DNA of 64,000 nt from Pimelobacter simplex (GCA_016803235.1 JADCLI010000018.1:38287-102286), one strand, 5' to 3'; shown: positions 25,938 through 34,776, counted from the stretch's first letter. Notes: generated by a model from the letters alone, not told the origin. Numbers and translations: made by a program.

Positions 25938-26737
25938 GCGTGGGGATGTCCGGAGCGGGCCTCGAGGTCTCCTCCGCCTGGGTCGCCCTCGGCGCCGGCA
26001 GGCAGGTGCCCGAGGTGTCGGGGCCGGGCAGCGTCGGGCCGGTCGCGAGCACGGGGAAGGTCGCCGTGCTCGCCGCCCTGGCCACGGCCTTCGACCGGGG
26101 AGAGCTGGATCCGACCGAGTCGCTGCCCGTGCCGCACACCCACCGCGTGGGTGGGACCGGACTGCTGCAGGCCATGTCCGTGTCGAGCCTGAGCCTGACC
26201 GACCTCGCGATCCTCACCGCGGGCGTCAGCGACAACGTCGCCACCAACATGATCATCCGGCGTCTCGGGATCGCGGCCGTCGGCGAGCACCTCGCCCGCT
26301 GCGGCGTCCCGGACGTCGCCGTGCTCGACGTCGTCCGCGACCACAGGGACGCCACGTGCCCCCCTGCCTTCGCGGTCGGGACGGCGGAAGGGCTGTGCCG
26401 GATGATGGCGTCGCTGGGAGCCGGGTCCGGGATCACGCCGCAGGCGCGTTCGGTCCTGCTGGGGTGGATGCGCCACAACCAGGACCGGGCATGGGTGCCC
26501 GACGCCTTCGCGGCCGCGCCCCCAGGGCTCGAGGTGATCAACAAGACGGGAACCGACACCGGTGTGCTCGCCGACGTCGGTCTCGTCCTCGGCGGCGTCG
26601 TGGACCTCGCCTACGCGGTCGTCGCTCGATGGAGCCGCGATGACGGCGTCAACCACGCGCGGGCCGGATCGGCGTTCCGGGAGCTCGGCGCCGACCTCCT
26701 CGCGCTCGCCACGGGGGTGGCTCGTCCCGGTCGGTGA
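25934..26737 (+). CDS. Cytoplasmic beta-lactamase-fold serine hydrolase
   Basis: Serine hydrolase of 267 residues of the class A beta-lactamase/transpeptidase fold. The SxxK motif is in ASTGKVAVL (about residue 40), SDN in GVSDNVATNMI, and KTG in INKTGTDTGV. No signal peptide is present, unlike true beta-lactamases, which act outside the membrane. The 4-bp overlap with the D-aminoacylase gene suggests it cleaves an imported D-amino-acid peptide, amide or lactam in the cytoplasm. An omega-loop Glu could not be confidently placed. Confidence 0.75.
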   Translation: MSVGMSGAGLEVSSAWVALGAGRQVPEVSGPGSVGPVASTGKVAVLAALATAFDRGELDPTESLPVPHTHRVGGTGLLQAMSVSSLSLTDLAILTAGVSDNVATNMIIRRLGIAAVGEHLARCGVPDVAVLDVVRDHRDATCPPAFAVGTAEGLCRMMASLGAGSGITPQARSVLLGWMRHNQDRAWVPDAFAAAPPGLEVINKTGTDTGVLADVGLVLGGVVDLAYAVVARWSRDDGVNHARAGSAFRELGADLLALATGVARPGR

Positions 26738-26747
26738 CGCACTGTCG

Positions 26748-27692
26748 TCATTCGCCGGTCGAGGTACCCGTCCGGCCGTTCAGCTCCGCTTGGACCGTGG
26801 CGGCTGCCGACTCGAGTGCCCGGCCGAACTCGGGCACGAGGGGGTTGGGGTTGCCCGGGCGGGTGACCATGCTGATGCGCCGCACGACGTTGGCGCCGTC
26901 GATCTGGGCCAGGGCCAGGCCGGGCTCGAGGTTTCGCGGAATGCCGAGCACCGGAACCAGCGCAACGCCGAGGCCGGCTCGGACGAGCCCGAGGATCACG
27001 TCGTAGTGATCGGTCCGGCAACGCACCTCGGGCACGAACCCCGCGTCGCGGCACAGCTTCTCCAGCACGGGAGGCGTCGGGGGGATGCCGTGGGTGGCGA
27101 TCCACGGTACGTCCGCGAGGTCGCTGAGCGCGACGGTGCCGCGCTGCGCCTTCGGGTGCCGGGCAGGCATGACGACGCGCTGGGGGTCCGACAGCAAGCC
27201 GGTGACCTCCAGGTTCGGCGGGACCGGGTAGGGCATGACCGAGTGGTCGAAGACGACCGCCACGTCCAGCGAGCCCTGCTCCAGGAGCGGCAGCAGCTCG
27301 TGGGTCTGGCCCGGAAGCAGTCCCAGCTCCGCCTGCGGATGGGCCGCGACGAACCGGGACAGTGCCAGTGGCACCATCCGGATCCCGCCCGAGGAGAAGA
27401 AGCCGATCCGGAGACGGCCGGCGCGCCCCTGCCCCAGTGCGGTCACCTCCTCCTGGGCCTCACGCATCAGCGACGCGATCGACTCCGCGTGCTCCGCCAT
27501 GCGACGTCCCGCGTCCGTCAGGCGCAGGCTCCGTGGTCCGCGTTCGACCAGCGCGACACCGATCTCCTTCTCGAACCGGGAGAGCTGATGGGAGACCGCG
27601 GAGGGGGTGAGGTGCAGAGCCTCGGCAGCGCCGGCGATCGAACCGTGCACGGCGATCTGCGCGATCACAGCGAGTCTGGCCGACGAAAGCAC
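26748..27692 (-). CDS. LysR family transcriptional regulator
   Basis: LysR regulator of 314 residues. The HTH is at about residues 5-62 (VHGSIAGAAEALHLTPSAVSHQLSRFEKEIG in outline), followed by the effector-binding domain (RLRIGFFSSGGIRMVPLALSRFVAAHP). It is convergent with and 10 bp from the end of the D-amino-acid operon, so it probably controls that cluster. The target promoter would be the 21430-21666 gap, where GACGCTGAC occurs twice. Confidence 0.85.
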   Translation of the reverse strand: MLSSARLAVIAQIAVHGSIAGAAEALHLTPSAVSHQLSRFEKEIGVALVERGPRSLRLTDAGRRMAEHAESIASLMREAQEEVTALGQGRAGRLRIGFFSSGGIRMVPLALSRFVAAHPQAELGLLPGQTHELLPLLEQGSLDVAVVFDHSVMPYPVPPNLEVTGLLSDPQRVVMPARHPKAQRGTVALSDLADVPWIATHGIPPTPPVLEKLCRDAGFVPEVRCRTDHYDVILGLVRAGLGVALVPVLGIPRNLEPGLALAQIDGANVVRRISMVTRPGNPNPLVPEFGRALESAAATVQAELNGRTGTSTGE

Positions 27693-27776
27693 GGCCTCAG
27701 GCTAGTGGAAGCGGAAATCCTTGCGAGCTGGTGCGTCCGGGCGCCGACTCGCGCCGCGGACGGCAGGACGGTGAAC

Positions 27777-27790
27777 TAGAACAGGTTCTA
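27777..27790. promoter_or_regulatory. KstR-type operator (perfect TNNAACNNGTTNNA)
   Basis: TAGAACAGGTTCTA fits the 14-bp consensus of the steroid regulator KstR at every fixed position and is a perfect palindrome apart from its two central bases. It ends 43 bp upstream of the SDR ATG at 27834 and lies within the gap to the LysR gene. Confidence 0.65.
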
Positions 27791-27833
27791 CAGTGATCCC
27801 CGGCGCCTTCGCCACCGATCACCAGGAGGACCC

Positions 27834-28571
27834 ATGACCGACCAGCCCGTTTCCCGCGCCCAGCGCTTCACCGGCCGCCGGGTCATCGTCACCGGCGCTG
27901 CCGGTGGTCTCGGGCGGGTCGTCGCCGAGCTGTTCCGGGCCGAGGGTGCGACCGTCGTCGCGACCGACGTCGTGGCCGCCGACGGCGTCGTCGCCTGCGA
28001 CCTGTCCGACGACGCCGCCCGCGACGCCTTCGTGGCCGGTGCCCTCGCCGACCTCGGGGGGCTGGATGTGCTGTGCAATGTCGCCGGGATCCAGAAGTTC
28101 GCGGAGGTCGGCACGATCACCGCCGACCTGCTGCGCAAGCACTTCGACGTCAACGCCCTCGCGCCGCTCATGCTCGCCAAGGCGTGCGCCGACGCCTTGG
28201 TGGAGAGCACGGGCAACGTCGTCTCGGTCGCGTCCATCTCCGCGGTGATGGGCCAGCCCTACAACGCGCCCTACTGCTCCTCGAAGGCCGCGCTGCTGCT
28301 CGGCATGCGCGCGCTCGCCGTCGAGCTCGGCACCAAGGGGGTGCGGGTCAACTGCGTGTCACCGGGCGGCATCGCGACGCCGATGGTCGAGGCGGCTGCC
28401 GCCGGACTGCCCGCCGACGCCAACTGGGACCTGGTCGCCCGCAGCACCTCGGTCATCCCCGGGTTCATGCCGCCCTCCGACGTCGCCGAGGCACTGCTCT
28501 ACCTCGCCTCCGACGCCGCGGCGTCGGTCACCGGGGCCAACCTGGTCGTCGACCGCGGTGTCGTCTGGTGA
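27834..28571 (+). CDS. SDR family oxidoreductase 1
   Basis: Short-chain dehydrogenase of 245 residues. The cofactor motif is TGAAGGLG near residue 21. LCNVAGIQ is the NAG-type motif. The catalytic Ser is in VASISAVMG and the Y-x3-K in YCSSK, with a classical C-terminus (VTGANLVVDRGVVW). It oxidises or reduces a hydroxyl/keto group with NAD(P). A KstR-type operator upstream points to steroid or related ring catabolism. A GTGA overlap with SDR 2 indicates an operon. Confidence 0.88.
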   Translation: MTDQPVSRAQRFTGRRVIVTGAAGGLGRVVAELFRAEGATVVATDVVAADGVVACDLSDDAARDAFVAGALADLGGLDVLCNVAGIQKFAEVGTITADLLRKHFDVNALAPLMLAKACADALVESTGNVVSVASISAVMGQPYNAPYCSSKAALLLGMRALAVELGTKGVRVNCVSPGGIATPMVEAAAAGLPADANWDLVARSTSVIPGFMPPSDVAEALLYLASDAAASVTGANLVVDRGVVW

Positions 28572-29377
28572 GCGCCGCGGCTCCTCGGCGCGCGATCGTC
28601 ACCGGCGCCGGGCCGCGCTCGATCGGCCGGGCCGTCGCCGACGCGCTCATCGCCGACGGCTGGGAGGTCACGGTCACCCGCCGCGACACCCTGGACCTCG
28701 CCGACCGGGCCTCGGTCGCGGCCTTCGCGACGTCGTACGCCGGGCAGGCCGACCGCCTCGACCTGCTGGTCAACAGCGCGGGCATCCACCTCGACCTCGG
28801 GTCGCGGTGGAAGGAGCCCCAGCTGCTCGACGGGCACGAGGTCCACTGGCGCACCAACTACCTCGGCACCGTCGACCTGACGACGGCGCTGCTGCCGCTG
28901 CTCCTCGCCGGTGCGGGCGGCACCGTGGTGCACGTCGTCTCGCAGCTCCACGACCGCGGCACCACCGACCAGCTGCTCGGCCGGCCGGTCGCCTACGACT
29001 CGTGGGCGTCGTACGGCACCTCGAAGCTGGGGCTGGTCCACCACGCCGCCCTCCTCGCCGAGCGGTACGGCGAGCAGGGGCTGCGCGCCCTGTCCGTGCA
29101 CCCCGGCGCGGTGTCGACGAACATCGCCGCCCGCGGCCTCGAGACCCGGCCGCTGCTGCGCCGGCTGCGCAACCTCGCCCTGCCCCTCGAGCGTCGCACC
29201 CTGATGACGCCCGAGGAGTCCGCCGCCCACCTCGTCCGGATCGCCACCGACCCCTCTGCGGAGCCGGGGTACTACCGCAAGTCCCGCCGGCTCGACCCGG
29301 CTCCGGCCGCAGCCGACGTGGAGGCGCGGGCCCAGCTCGCCGCGCGGACCGAGGAATGGCTGGCCACTCCGCAATGA
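28568..29377 (+). CDS. SDR family oxidoreductase 2
   Basis: Short-chain dehydrogenase of 269 residues, more divergent than its neighbour. The cofactor motif is TGAGPRSIGRA, with LVNSAGIHLDLG, VVHVVSQLHDRG for the Ser region and YGTSK for the catalytic Tyr/Lys. The C-terminal part resembles the extended retinol-dehydrogenase-like SDRs (ALSVHPGAVSTNIAARGL). The start is GTG at 28568 overlapping the SDR 1 stop. It is likely co-regulated through the KstR-type box. Confidence 0.83.
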   Translation: MSAAAPRRAIVTGAGPRSIGRAVADALIADGWEVTVTRRDTLDLADRASVAAFATSYAGQADRLDLLVNSAGIHLDLGSRWKEPQLLDGHEVHWRTNYLGTVDLTTALLPLLLAGAGGTVVHVVSQLHDRGTTDQLLGRPVAYDSWASYGTSKLGLVHHAALLAERYGEQGLRALSVHPGAVSTNIAARGLETRPLLRRLRNLALPLERRTLMTPEESAAHLVRIATDPSAEPGYYRKSRRLDPAPAAADVEARAQLAARTEEWLATPQ

Positions 29378-29417
29378 GGGCGTCGGCCGGGAGCGCAGCT
29401 GCCCCGGCTCCAGGCCG

Positions 29418-30179
29418 TCACTCGTCGTCGCTCAGCTCCTCCTCGAGCTCCCGCAGGGCACGCTCGGCCAGGCTGTCACCTCCGGCAGCGGCGAGCCGGT
29501 AGTGCTCGAGTGCGCCCTCGATGTCTCCGCGGTCGTCGAGCAGGACCGCGAGGTTGTGGTGGGCGTGCGCGTCGCCGAGCCCTGCCCCGGCCCGGTACGC
29601 CGCCTCGGCCGCGACCGGGTCGCCGACGACGTCGGCGTACAGATTGCCGAGGGGGAGCATGCTCTCGACCTCGCCGAGCAGCATCCCGCGCTCCAGCACC
29701 GCCCGGCCCTCCTCGACGCGCCCGGACCGGATCAGCAACTGGGCCAGGTCTGCGCGCGCCGAGGAGAACAGCTCGGCGCCGGCGCGCAGATCGCCCTCGA
29801 GCGCCGGGTCCCACGACGTGCACCACCGCCAGCACGCCACCACCGCCGCAGCGGTCGCATCGCCGGACGCGGCGGCTCGCTCGGCCGTCGCCAGCGCCTC
29901 GTCGCGTCGATCCAGCTCGCGCAGGACGAACGCGATCTGCAGCGCCGCGTCCTCGTCGCCGGCCGCGTCGGCCTGCTCGAACGCGTCCAGTGCCTCTGGC
30001 CACCGCCCGAGGTCGCCGAGCGCGATTCCCAGGTTGTAGGCCCCGATGGCGGAGCCGAGCTCGGCGGCCATCCGGAAGCAGTCCACCGCGGCCTCGAGCA
30101 GGCCCATCTCCGCCAGCTCGCACCCGGCCTCGACCAGTGCCTCCTCGTCGGCGGGATCGATGCCGTCGGCAGGGGACAT
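29418..30179 (-). CDS. TPR/Sel1-like repeat protein
   Basis: Helical-repeat protein of 253 residues composed of tandem TPR or Sel1-like units, for example GSAIGAYNLGIALGDLGRWPEALDAF and DAHAHHNLAVLLDDRGDIEGALEHY in outline. There is no signal peptide or enzymatic motif. It is probably a cytoplasmic scaffold. It sits convergent to the SDR pair and downstream of an LLM oxidoreductase on the same strand. Confidence 0.75.
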   Translation of the reverse strand: MSPADGIDPADEEALVEAGCELAEMGLLEAAVDCFRMAAELGSAIGAYNLGIALGDLGRWPEALDAFEQADAAGDEDAALQIAFVLRELDRRDEALATAERAAASGDATAAAVVACWRWCTSWDPALEGDLRAGAELFSSARADLAQLLIRSGRVEEGRAVLERGMLLGEVESMLPLGNLYADVVGDPVAAEAAYRAGAGLGDAHAHHNLAVLLDDRGDIEGALEHYRLAAAGGDSLAERALRELEEELSDDE

Positions 30180-30188
30180 GCCCGGAAT

Positions 30189-31037
30189 CTAGCCCCGCAG
30201 CTCCGCCAGCGCGTGCAGCTGCTCGACGTAGTGCGCGGCCGAGTCGGCCGCGATCCGCACCGAGGCGGCCGTCGCACCGACCTCCTCCAGCACGCCGAGC
30301 GCGTCGACCGCGGCAGCGGCGGCTCCGGACGGGTCCAGCGCGATGTCCGGCGTGAGCACGACCTCGAAGCCCGCCGGTACGTCGGCCCGCGCCAGCATCC
30401 CCGCCAGCTCGTCCGGCGCCAGCCCGAACGGCACCCAGCCGTCGGCCAGCTCGACGGCGCGGCGCAGCGAGCGGGCCGTGCGGCCGCCGATCCAGAACGG
30501 CACGTGCGGCTGGACCGCATGGGGGGACACGACCACGTCGGAGAAGGAGAAGTGGGGCCCGTCGTACGACGGCGTCCGGCTCGACAGCGCGGCGCGGAGC
30601 GCCCGCAGCGAGTCGTCGGCGAGAGCGCCCCGCCCCTCGAACTGCGCGCCCAGCAGGGCGAACTCCTCCTCCAACGAGCCGACGCCGAGACCGAGGACGA
30701 GGCGGCCACCGCTGACCAGGTCGAGGGTGCCGTAGCGCTTCGCGATGGCGAGCGGGTGGTGGTAGCCGAGGACGAGCACCTGGGTGGCGAGCCGGATCCG
30801 TGAGGTGCGGGCGGCGAGGTAGCCGAAGGTCGCGAGCGGGTCCCAGTAGGTGCCGCCGCGCTGAGCCGCGATGTCGGCCGGCACCATCACGTGCTCGCTG
30901 CAGGTGAGGAAGTCGTAGCCGAGGGTGTCCGCGACCTCGGCGACCGCACCGAGCTGGGCGATGCCGGCGTCGGCCTCCCACGGGGAGAACGCCCCCGGCA
31001 GCTGCACCACCACGGGGCTGTTGATGCCGATCCTCAC
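30189..31037 (-). CDS. LLM class F420-type oxidoreductase
   Basis: Luciferase-like oxidoreductase of 282 residues. Family stretches include YDFLTCSEHVMVP, RIRLATQVLVLGYHHPLAIAKRYGTLD, GRLVLGLGVGSLEEEF and PFWIGGRTARSLRRAVELADGW. Such proteins usually bind F420; the substrate is unknown. The start is GTG at 31037 with AGAGG upstream. It shares a KstR2-type operator with the divergent gene at 31128, so a role in late steroid-ring catabolism is possible. Confidence 0.82.
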   Translation of the reverse strand: MRIGINSPVVVQLPGAFSPWEADAGIAQLGAVAEVADTLGYDFLTCSEHVMVPADIAAQRGGTYWDPLATFGYLAARTSRIRLATQVLVLGYHHPLAIAKRYGTLDLVSGGRLVLGLGVGSLEEEFALLGAQFEGRGALADDSLRALRAALSSRTPSYDGPHFSFSDVVVSPHAVQPHVPFWIGGRTARSLRRAVELADGWVPFGLAPDELAGMLARADVPAGFEVVLTPDIALDPSGAAAAAVDALGVLEEVGATAASVRIAADSAAHYVEQLHALAELRG

Positions 31038-31073
31038 GTCACGCCTCTTTCCCGGTCCGCGCTCATCTGGTAG

Positions 31074-31087
31074 ACCAAGTGCTTGCT
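31074..31087. promoter_or_regulatory. KstR2-type operator (perfect AnCAAGnnCTTGnT)
   Basis: ACCAAGTGCTTGCT matches the published 14-bp KstR2 consensus at all fixed positions. KstR2 represses genes for degrading the C/D rings and propionate side chain of steroids. The site lies between the divergent LLM oxidoreductase (start 31037) and the EthD-like gene (start 31128). Confidence 0.6.
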
Positions 31088-31127
31088 TGGTTCTCTGAAC
31101 ACTACCCCCATCGCGCAGGAGCCCGCC

Positions 31128-31919
31128 GTGACCAGCCCGCTCAATGACAGCCCCCTCGTCTTCTTCTCCTTCGTCACCCTCGAGGGCGCCGGGCCCGAGG
31201 AGCACCGCGCCTACAACGAGTGGCACCAGCTCGACCACCGCCCCGAGAACCTCGCCCTCCCCGGAGTGGCCTGGGGCGACCGCTGGGCGCGGCCCACGGA
31301 CTACCGCGGCGGCGCGGCGATCGCCGAGCACGAGGCGACCGACTACATCGCGATGTACTGGTTCAACGACCCGGTCGAGCGCTCGCTCCAGGAGTGGTCC
31401 GACCTGGGCGAGGACTCGTTCCAGTGGGGCCGAGGGCCGCTCATCCCGGGCGTGCGTCGCAGGCTGCTGTCGTTCTACCGCCCCGTCAAGGGGTACGCCG
31501 CCCCGTCGGCGCTGGTGTCCCCCGAGGTGATCCCCTACCGCCCCAACCGGGGACTCCACCTCACCCTGTCGCGGCACGCCGAGCCCCACAGCGGCGCCAC
31601 CCACGAGCACTACACCTGGCAGGACCGCAGCCTGATCCCCGCGCTGCTCGACCTCGACGGCGTCGCCGGCGCGTGGACCTTCTCCTTCGCCCGCCACCAG
31701 GCGCACCCGTCGCTCCCGCTGGCCACCGAGACGCCCGACGCCCCGGGGTCACTGCGGATCCGGCTCGTCTACCTCGACCAGGACCCGCTGCCGACGACCG
31801 AGGCGATCGACAAGACCACCGCGGAGCTGCAGGCCCAGCTCAGCGAGCAGGCCGTCGCGTCCGAGGAGGTCCTGCTCAGCACCCCGCTGCGCACGATCGT
31901 CCCGTGGCAGGACTGGTGA
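31128..31919 (+). CDS. Unrecognised protein, possibly EthD/Dabb-like
   Basis: Protein of 263 residues. The N-terminal half has FVTLEGAGPEEHRAYNEWHQLDHRPENLALPGV, which resembles dimeric alpha-beta-barrel (EthD-like) proteins with the pattern YNxWHxxDHxPE. A second copy may follow (HEHYTWQDRSLIPALLDLDGV), so an internal duplication is possible. GTG at 31128 is chosen for its AGGAG at 6-nt spacing; an upstream TTG would put the KstR2-type site inside the gene. Function is unknown; degradation of a hydrophobic substrate is likely from context. Confidence 0.6.
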   Translation: MTSPLNDSPLVFFSFVTLEGAGPEEHRAYNEWHQLDHRPENLALPGVAWGDRWARPTDYRGGAAIAEHEATDYIAMYWFNDPVERSLQEWSDLGEDSFQWGRGPLIPGVRRRLLSFYRPVKGYAAPSALVSPEVIPYRPNRGLHLTLSRHAEPHSGATHEHYTWQDRSLIPALLDLDGVAGAWTFSFARHQAHPSLPLATETPDAPGSLRIRLVYLDQDPLPTTEAIDKTTAELQAQLSEQAVASEEVLLSTPLRTIVPWQDW

Positions 31920-31953
31920 GCGGGGCCAGCTGAGCGGGATCGGCTGAGCGGGA

Positions 31954-34776
31954 TCAGCTGAGGCCGCGCGCCAGCAGCTCGGCGAGGTGCACCGGCTCGG
32001 CGTCGGGGGCCAGCTCGTCGAGCTGCGTGCGGCAGGAGAACCCGTCGGCCAGTACCACGCGACCGGCCTCGCCGGCGGACGACCGGACCGCGGGCAGCAG
32101 GTTCGCCTCGGCGACCGCGACCGACACCTCGTAGTGCCCCTGCTCGACGCCGAAGTTGCCCGCCATGCCGCAGCACCCGGGCACGGCCTCGACCGTCGCC
32201 CCGGCCCGCTCCAGGAGGGCCTGGTCGGTCGACCAGCCCATCACCGCGTGGTGGTGGCAGTGCGGCTGCGCGACGATGCGCACACCGGCGAGCGAGGGCG
32301 GGGTCCAGCCCGGCGTCCGCGACAACAGCTCCGCCAGGGTGGTGGTCGCCGAGGCCACGGCCGCCGCGTCCGGGCCCGGTACCAGCTCACGCAGCTCGTG
32401 GCGCAGCACCGCGGTGCACGACGGCTCCAGCCCGACGATCGGCACGCCGGCCCTGGCGTCGTCCGCGAGCGCGTCCACCATCCCGCCGAGCCGGCGGGCG
32501 GCGCCGTCGAGCTGACCGGTGCTGATCCACGGCAGCCCGCAGCACTCCTGCTGCCGGGTGATCCGCGGGTCGTAGCCCGCGTCGCGCAGCACCGCGACCG
32601 CCGCATCGGCGACCCGAGGCGCGAAGTGGTTGGTGAACGAGTCGACGAAGAGCACGACCGGCGTACCCGTCCCGACGGAACCCCCGAACGTACGGCGGAA
32701 GGTCCGTCGCGCGAACGCCGGCATCCGCCGCCGCGTGTCGACGCCGGCGGCCTTGAGCGCGACCTTGCGCAGCGGCGCGAGGTCCATCGACCTGTTCGCG
32801 AAGCGCGGCATCGCGGAGCCGACCTTCGCCCACCGCGGCAGCCAGCCGACCGAGTAGTGCGAGCGCGGGCGCAGCTTGCGCTTGTAGGTCTGGTGCAGCA
32901 CCTCGGCCTTGTACGACGCCATGTCGGTGCCGGTCGGGCAGTCGGACGCGCAGCCCTTGCACGACAGGCACAGGTCGAGCGCCTCGTGCACCTCCGGCGA
33001 GCCCCAGGTCGTCGTGCTGTCGCCGTTGACGATCTCCTGCAGCAGCCGCGCACGGCCCCGGGTGGAGTGGATCTCCTCGCGCGTCGCCTGGTACGACGGG
33101 CACATCACGCCACCCGAGGCGCTGTTGTCGGCGCGGCACTTGCCCACGCCGGTGCAGCGGTGCACGGCCTGGCCGAAGTCGCCGCCGTCGGAGGAGTAGG
33201 CGAGCGCGAGCCCCTTGGTCAGCCGCGCCGAGGCGGAGTAGCGCAGGTCGGCCGCGCTGGAGGCGGGCTCGACGAGGATCCCCGGGTTGAGCAGCCGGGT
33301 GGGGTCGAAGACGTCCTTCACCGCCGCCATCAGCGACAGCGCGGCGGGGGAGTACATCCGCGGCAGCAGGTCGCTGCGCGCCCGACCGTCGCCGTGCTCC
33401 CCGGACAGTGAGCCGCCGAGCGAGGTCACCAGGTCGGCCGCGTCCTCGAGGAACGCGTGGAACCGGTCGGCCCCGTCGGGGCGGTCGAACGGGAAGTCCA
33501 TCCGCACGTGCAGGCAGCCCTCGCCGAAGTGGCCGAACGGCATGGCGGTCAGCTCGTGCTGCGCGAGCAGCTCCTCGAACGAGGTCAAGTAAGTGCCCAG
33601 CCGCTCGGGCGGCACGGCGGCGTCCTCCCAGCCGGCCCAGGCGGGCTTGCCCGAGGGTGCGCGCCCGGCGAGCCCTGCTCCGTCGGCGCGGATCTTCCAG
33701 AGCCGGTCGGCCGTCCTCGGGTCGTCGACGACGAGTGCCGAGACGCCGAGCCCGGCGGCGGCCAGCAGGTCCGCCCGGCGTCGTACGTCGTCGGGGTCGG
33801 TGCCCGACAGCTCGACGAACATCCAGGCGTCACCGGCGGGCAGCGGCGGCACCGCGTGCTCGCCGCGGCGCTCGCGGATCACCTCGACGATGCGCCGGTC
33901 CAAGCCCTCGCAGGCGGACGGCTCGAAGGCCAGCACCTCCGGTGTCGCGAAGCCGGCGGTCGGGAAGTCGGCGAAGCCGAGCACGACCATGATCGCGGCC
34001 TTCGGCGCCCGGACCAGGCGGACCGTCGCCTCGGTGAGGACGGCGAGCGTGCCCTCGGAGCCGACCAGGGTGCGAGTCAGGTCGAAGCCGCGCTCGGGTG
34101 CGAGGTGGTCGAGCGCGATGCCCGAGACATGGCGCCCGAAGGTGCCGAACTCGGTCCGCACGGTCGCCAGGTCGCCCGCGACGACCTTCCGCAGCCGGTC
34201 GAGCACGTCGGATCCCGCCGCCTCCGCGACCGGCGCGCCGGAGGCGTCGTACCCCGTCGTCAGCACCGACCCGTCGGCGAGCAGTGCGCGCACCGCACGG
34301 ACGTTGTGCGACGTCCGGCCGTACGCCAGCGACCGCGCCCCGCACGCGTCGTTGCCGATCATCCCGCCGATGGTGCAGCGGGTGCTGGTCGACGGGTCCG
34401 GCCCGAACCTGAGCCCGTGCGGCGCCGCCGCCTTCTGCAGCACCGCCTGGACCACGCCCGGCTGGACCACTGCGGTCGCGGCGTCGCCGTCGATCGAGAC
34501 GACCTGGTTCATGTGCCGGCTGAAGTCGACGACCACGCCGGGCCCGATCGCGTTGCCCGCCACCGACGTACCCGCTCCGCGGGCGGTGACCGTCAGCCCC
34601 TCCGCTCGCGCCGCCGCCAGCACCGCGGCCACCTCGTCGGCCGAGCGCGGGAACGCGACGGCGACGGGCGGGACCCGGTAGAGCGAGGCGTCGGAGGAGT
34701 ACGCGCCCAGGACCGCGGCGTCGTCGCTGACGTCGCCCGCTCCGTGGCGCTGGAGCTGCTGAGCGATGCCGGACAC
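31954..34776 (-). CDS. FAD-linked oxidase fused to Fe-S/CCG heterodisulfide-reductase-like domain
   Basis: Fusion of 940 residues resembling the YdiJ/D-2-hydroxyacid dehydrogenase type. An FAD-binding PCMH domain is at about residues 35-210 (TARGAGTSVAGNAIGPGVVVDFSRHM, IGGMIGNDACGARSLAYGRTSHN). The FAD-oxidase C-domain runs to about 500. Two Fe-S cysteine sets follow (CTGVGKCRADNSASGGVMCP and CLSCKGCASDCPTG), then two CCG motifs (QECCGLPW and GCCGMAGNFG). It oxidises a 2-hydroxyacid and passes electrons through Fe-S centres. It is divergent from the LLM/crotonase pair. Confidence 0.87.
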   Translation of the reverse strand: MSGIAQQLQRHGAGDVSDDAAVLGAYSSDASLYRVPPVAVAFPRSADEVAAVLAAARAEGLTVTARGAGTSVAGNAIGPGVVVDFSRHMNQVVSIDGDAATAVVQPGVVQAVLQKAAAPHGLRFGPDPSTSTRCTIGGMIGNDACGARSLAYGRTSHNVRAVRALLADGSVLTTGYDASGAPVAEAAGSDVLDRLRKVVAGDLATVRTEFGTFGRHVSGIALDHLAPERGFDLTRTLVGSEGTLAVLTEATVRLVRAPKAAIMVVLGFADFPTAGFATPEVLAFEPSACEGLDRRIVEVIRERRGEHAVPPLPAGDAWMFVELSGTDPDDVRRRADLLAAAGLGVSALVVDDPRTADRLWKIRADGAGLAGRAPSGKPAWAGWEDAAVPPERLGTYLTSFEELLAQHELTAMPFGHFGEGCLHVRMDFPFDRPDGADRFHAFLEDAADLVTSLGGSLSGEHGDGRARSDLLPRMYSPAALSLMAAVKDVFDPTRLLNPGILVEPASSAADLRYSASARLTKGLALAYSSDGGDFGQAVHRCTGVGKCRADNSASGGVMCPSYQATREEIHSTRGRARLLQEIVNGDSTTTWGSPEVHEALDLCLSCKGCASDCPTGTDMASYKAEVLHQTYKRKLRPRSHYSVGWLPRWAKVGSAMPRFANRSMDLAPLRKVALKAAGVDTRRRMPAFARRTFRRTFGGSVGTGTPVVLFVDSFTNHFAPRVADAAVAVLRDAGYDPRITRQQECCGLPWISTGQLDGAARRLGGMVDALADDARAGVPIVGLEPSCTAVLRHELRELVPGPDAAAVASATTTLAELLSRTPGWTPPSLAGVRIVAQPHCHHHAVMGWSTDQALLERAGATVEAVPGCCGMAGNFGVEQGHYEVSVAVAEANLLPAVRSSAGEAGRVVLADGFSCRTQLDELAPDAEPVHLAELLARGLS

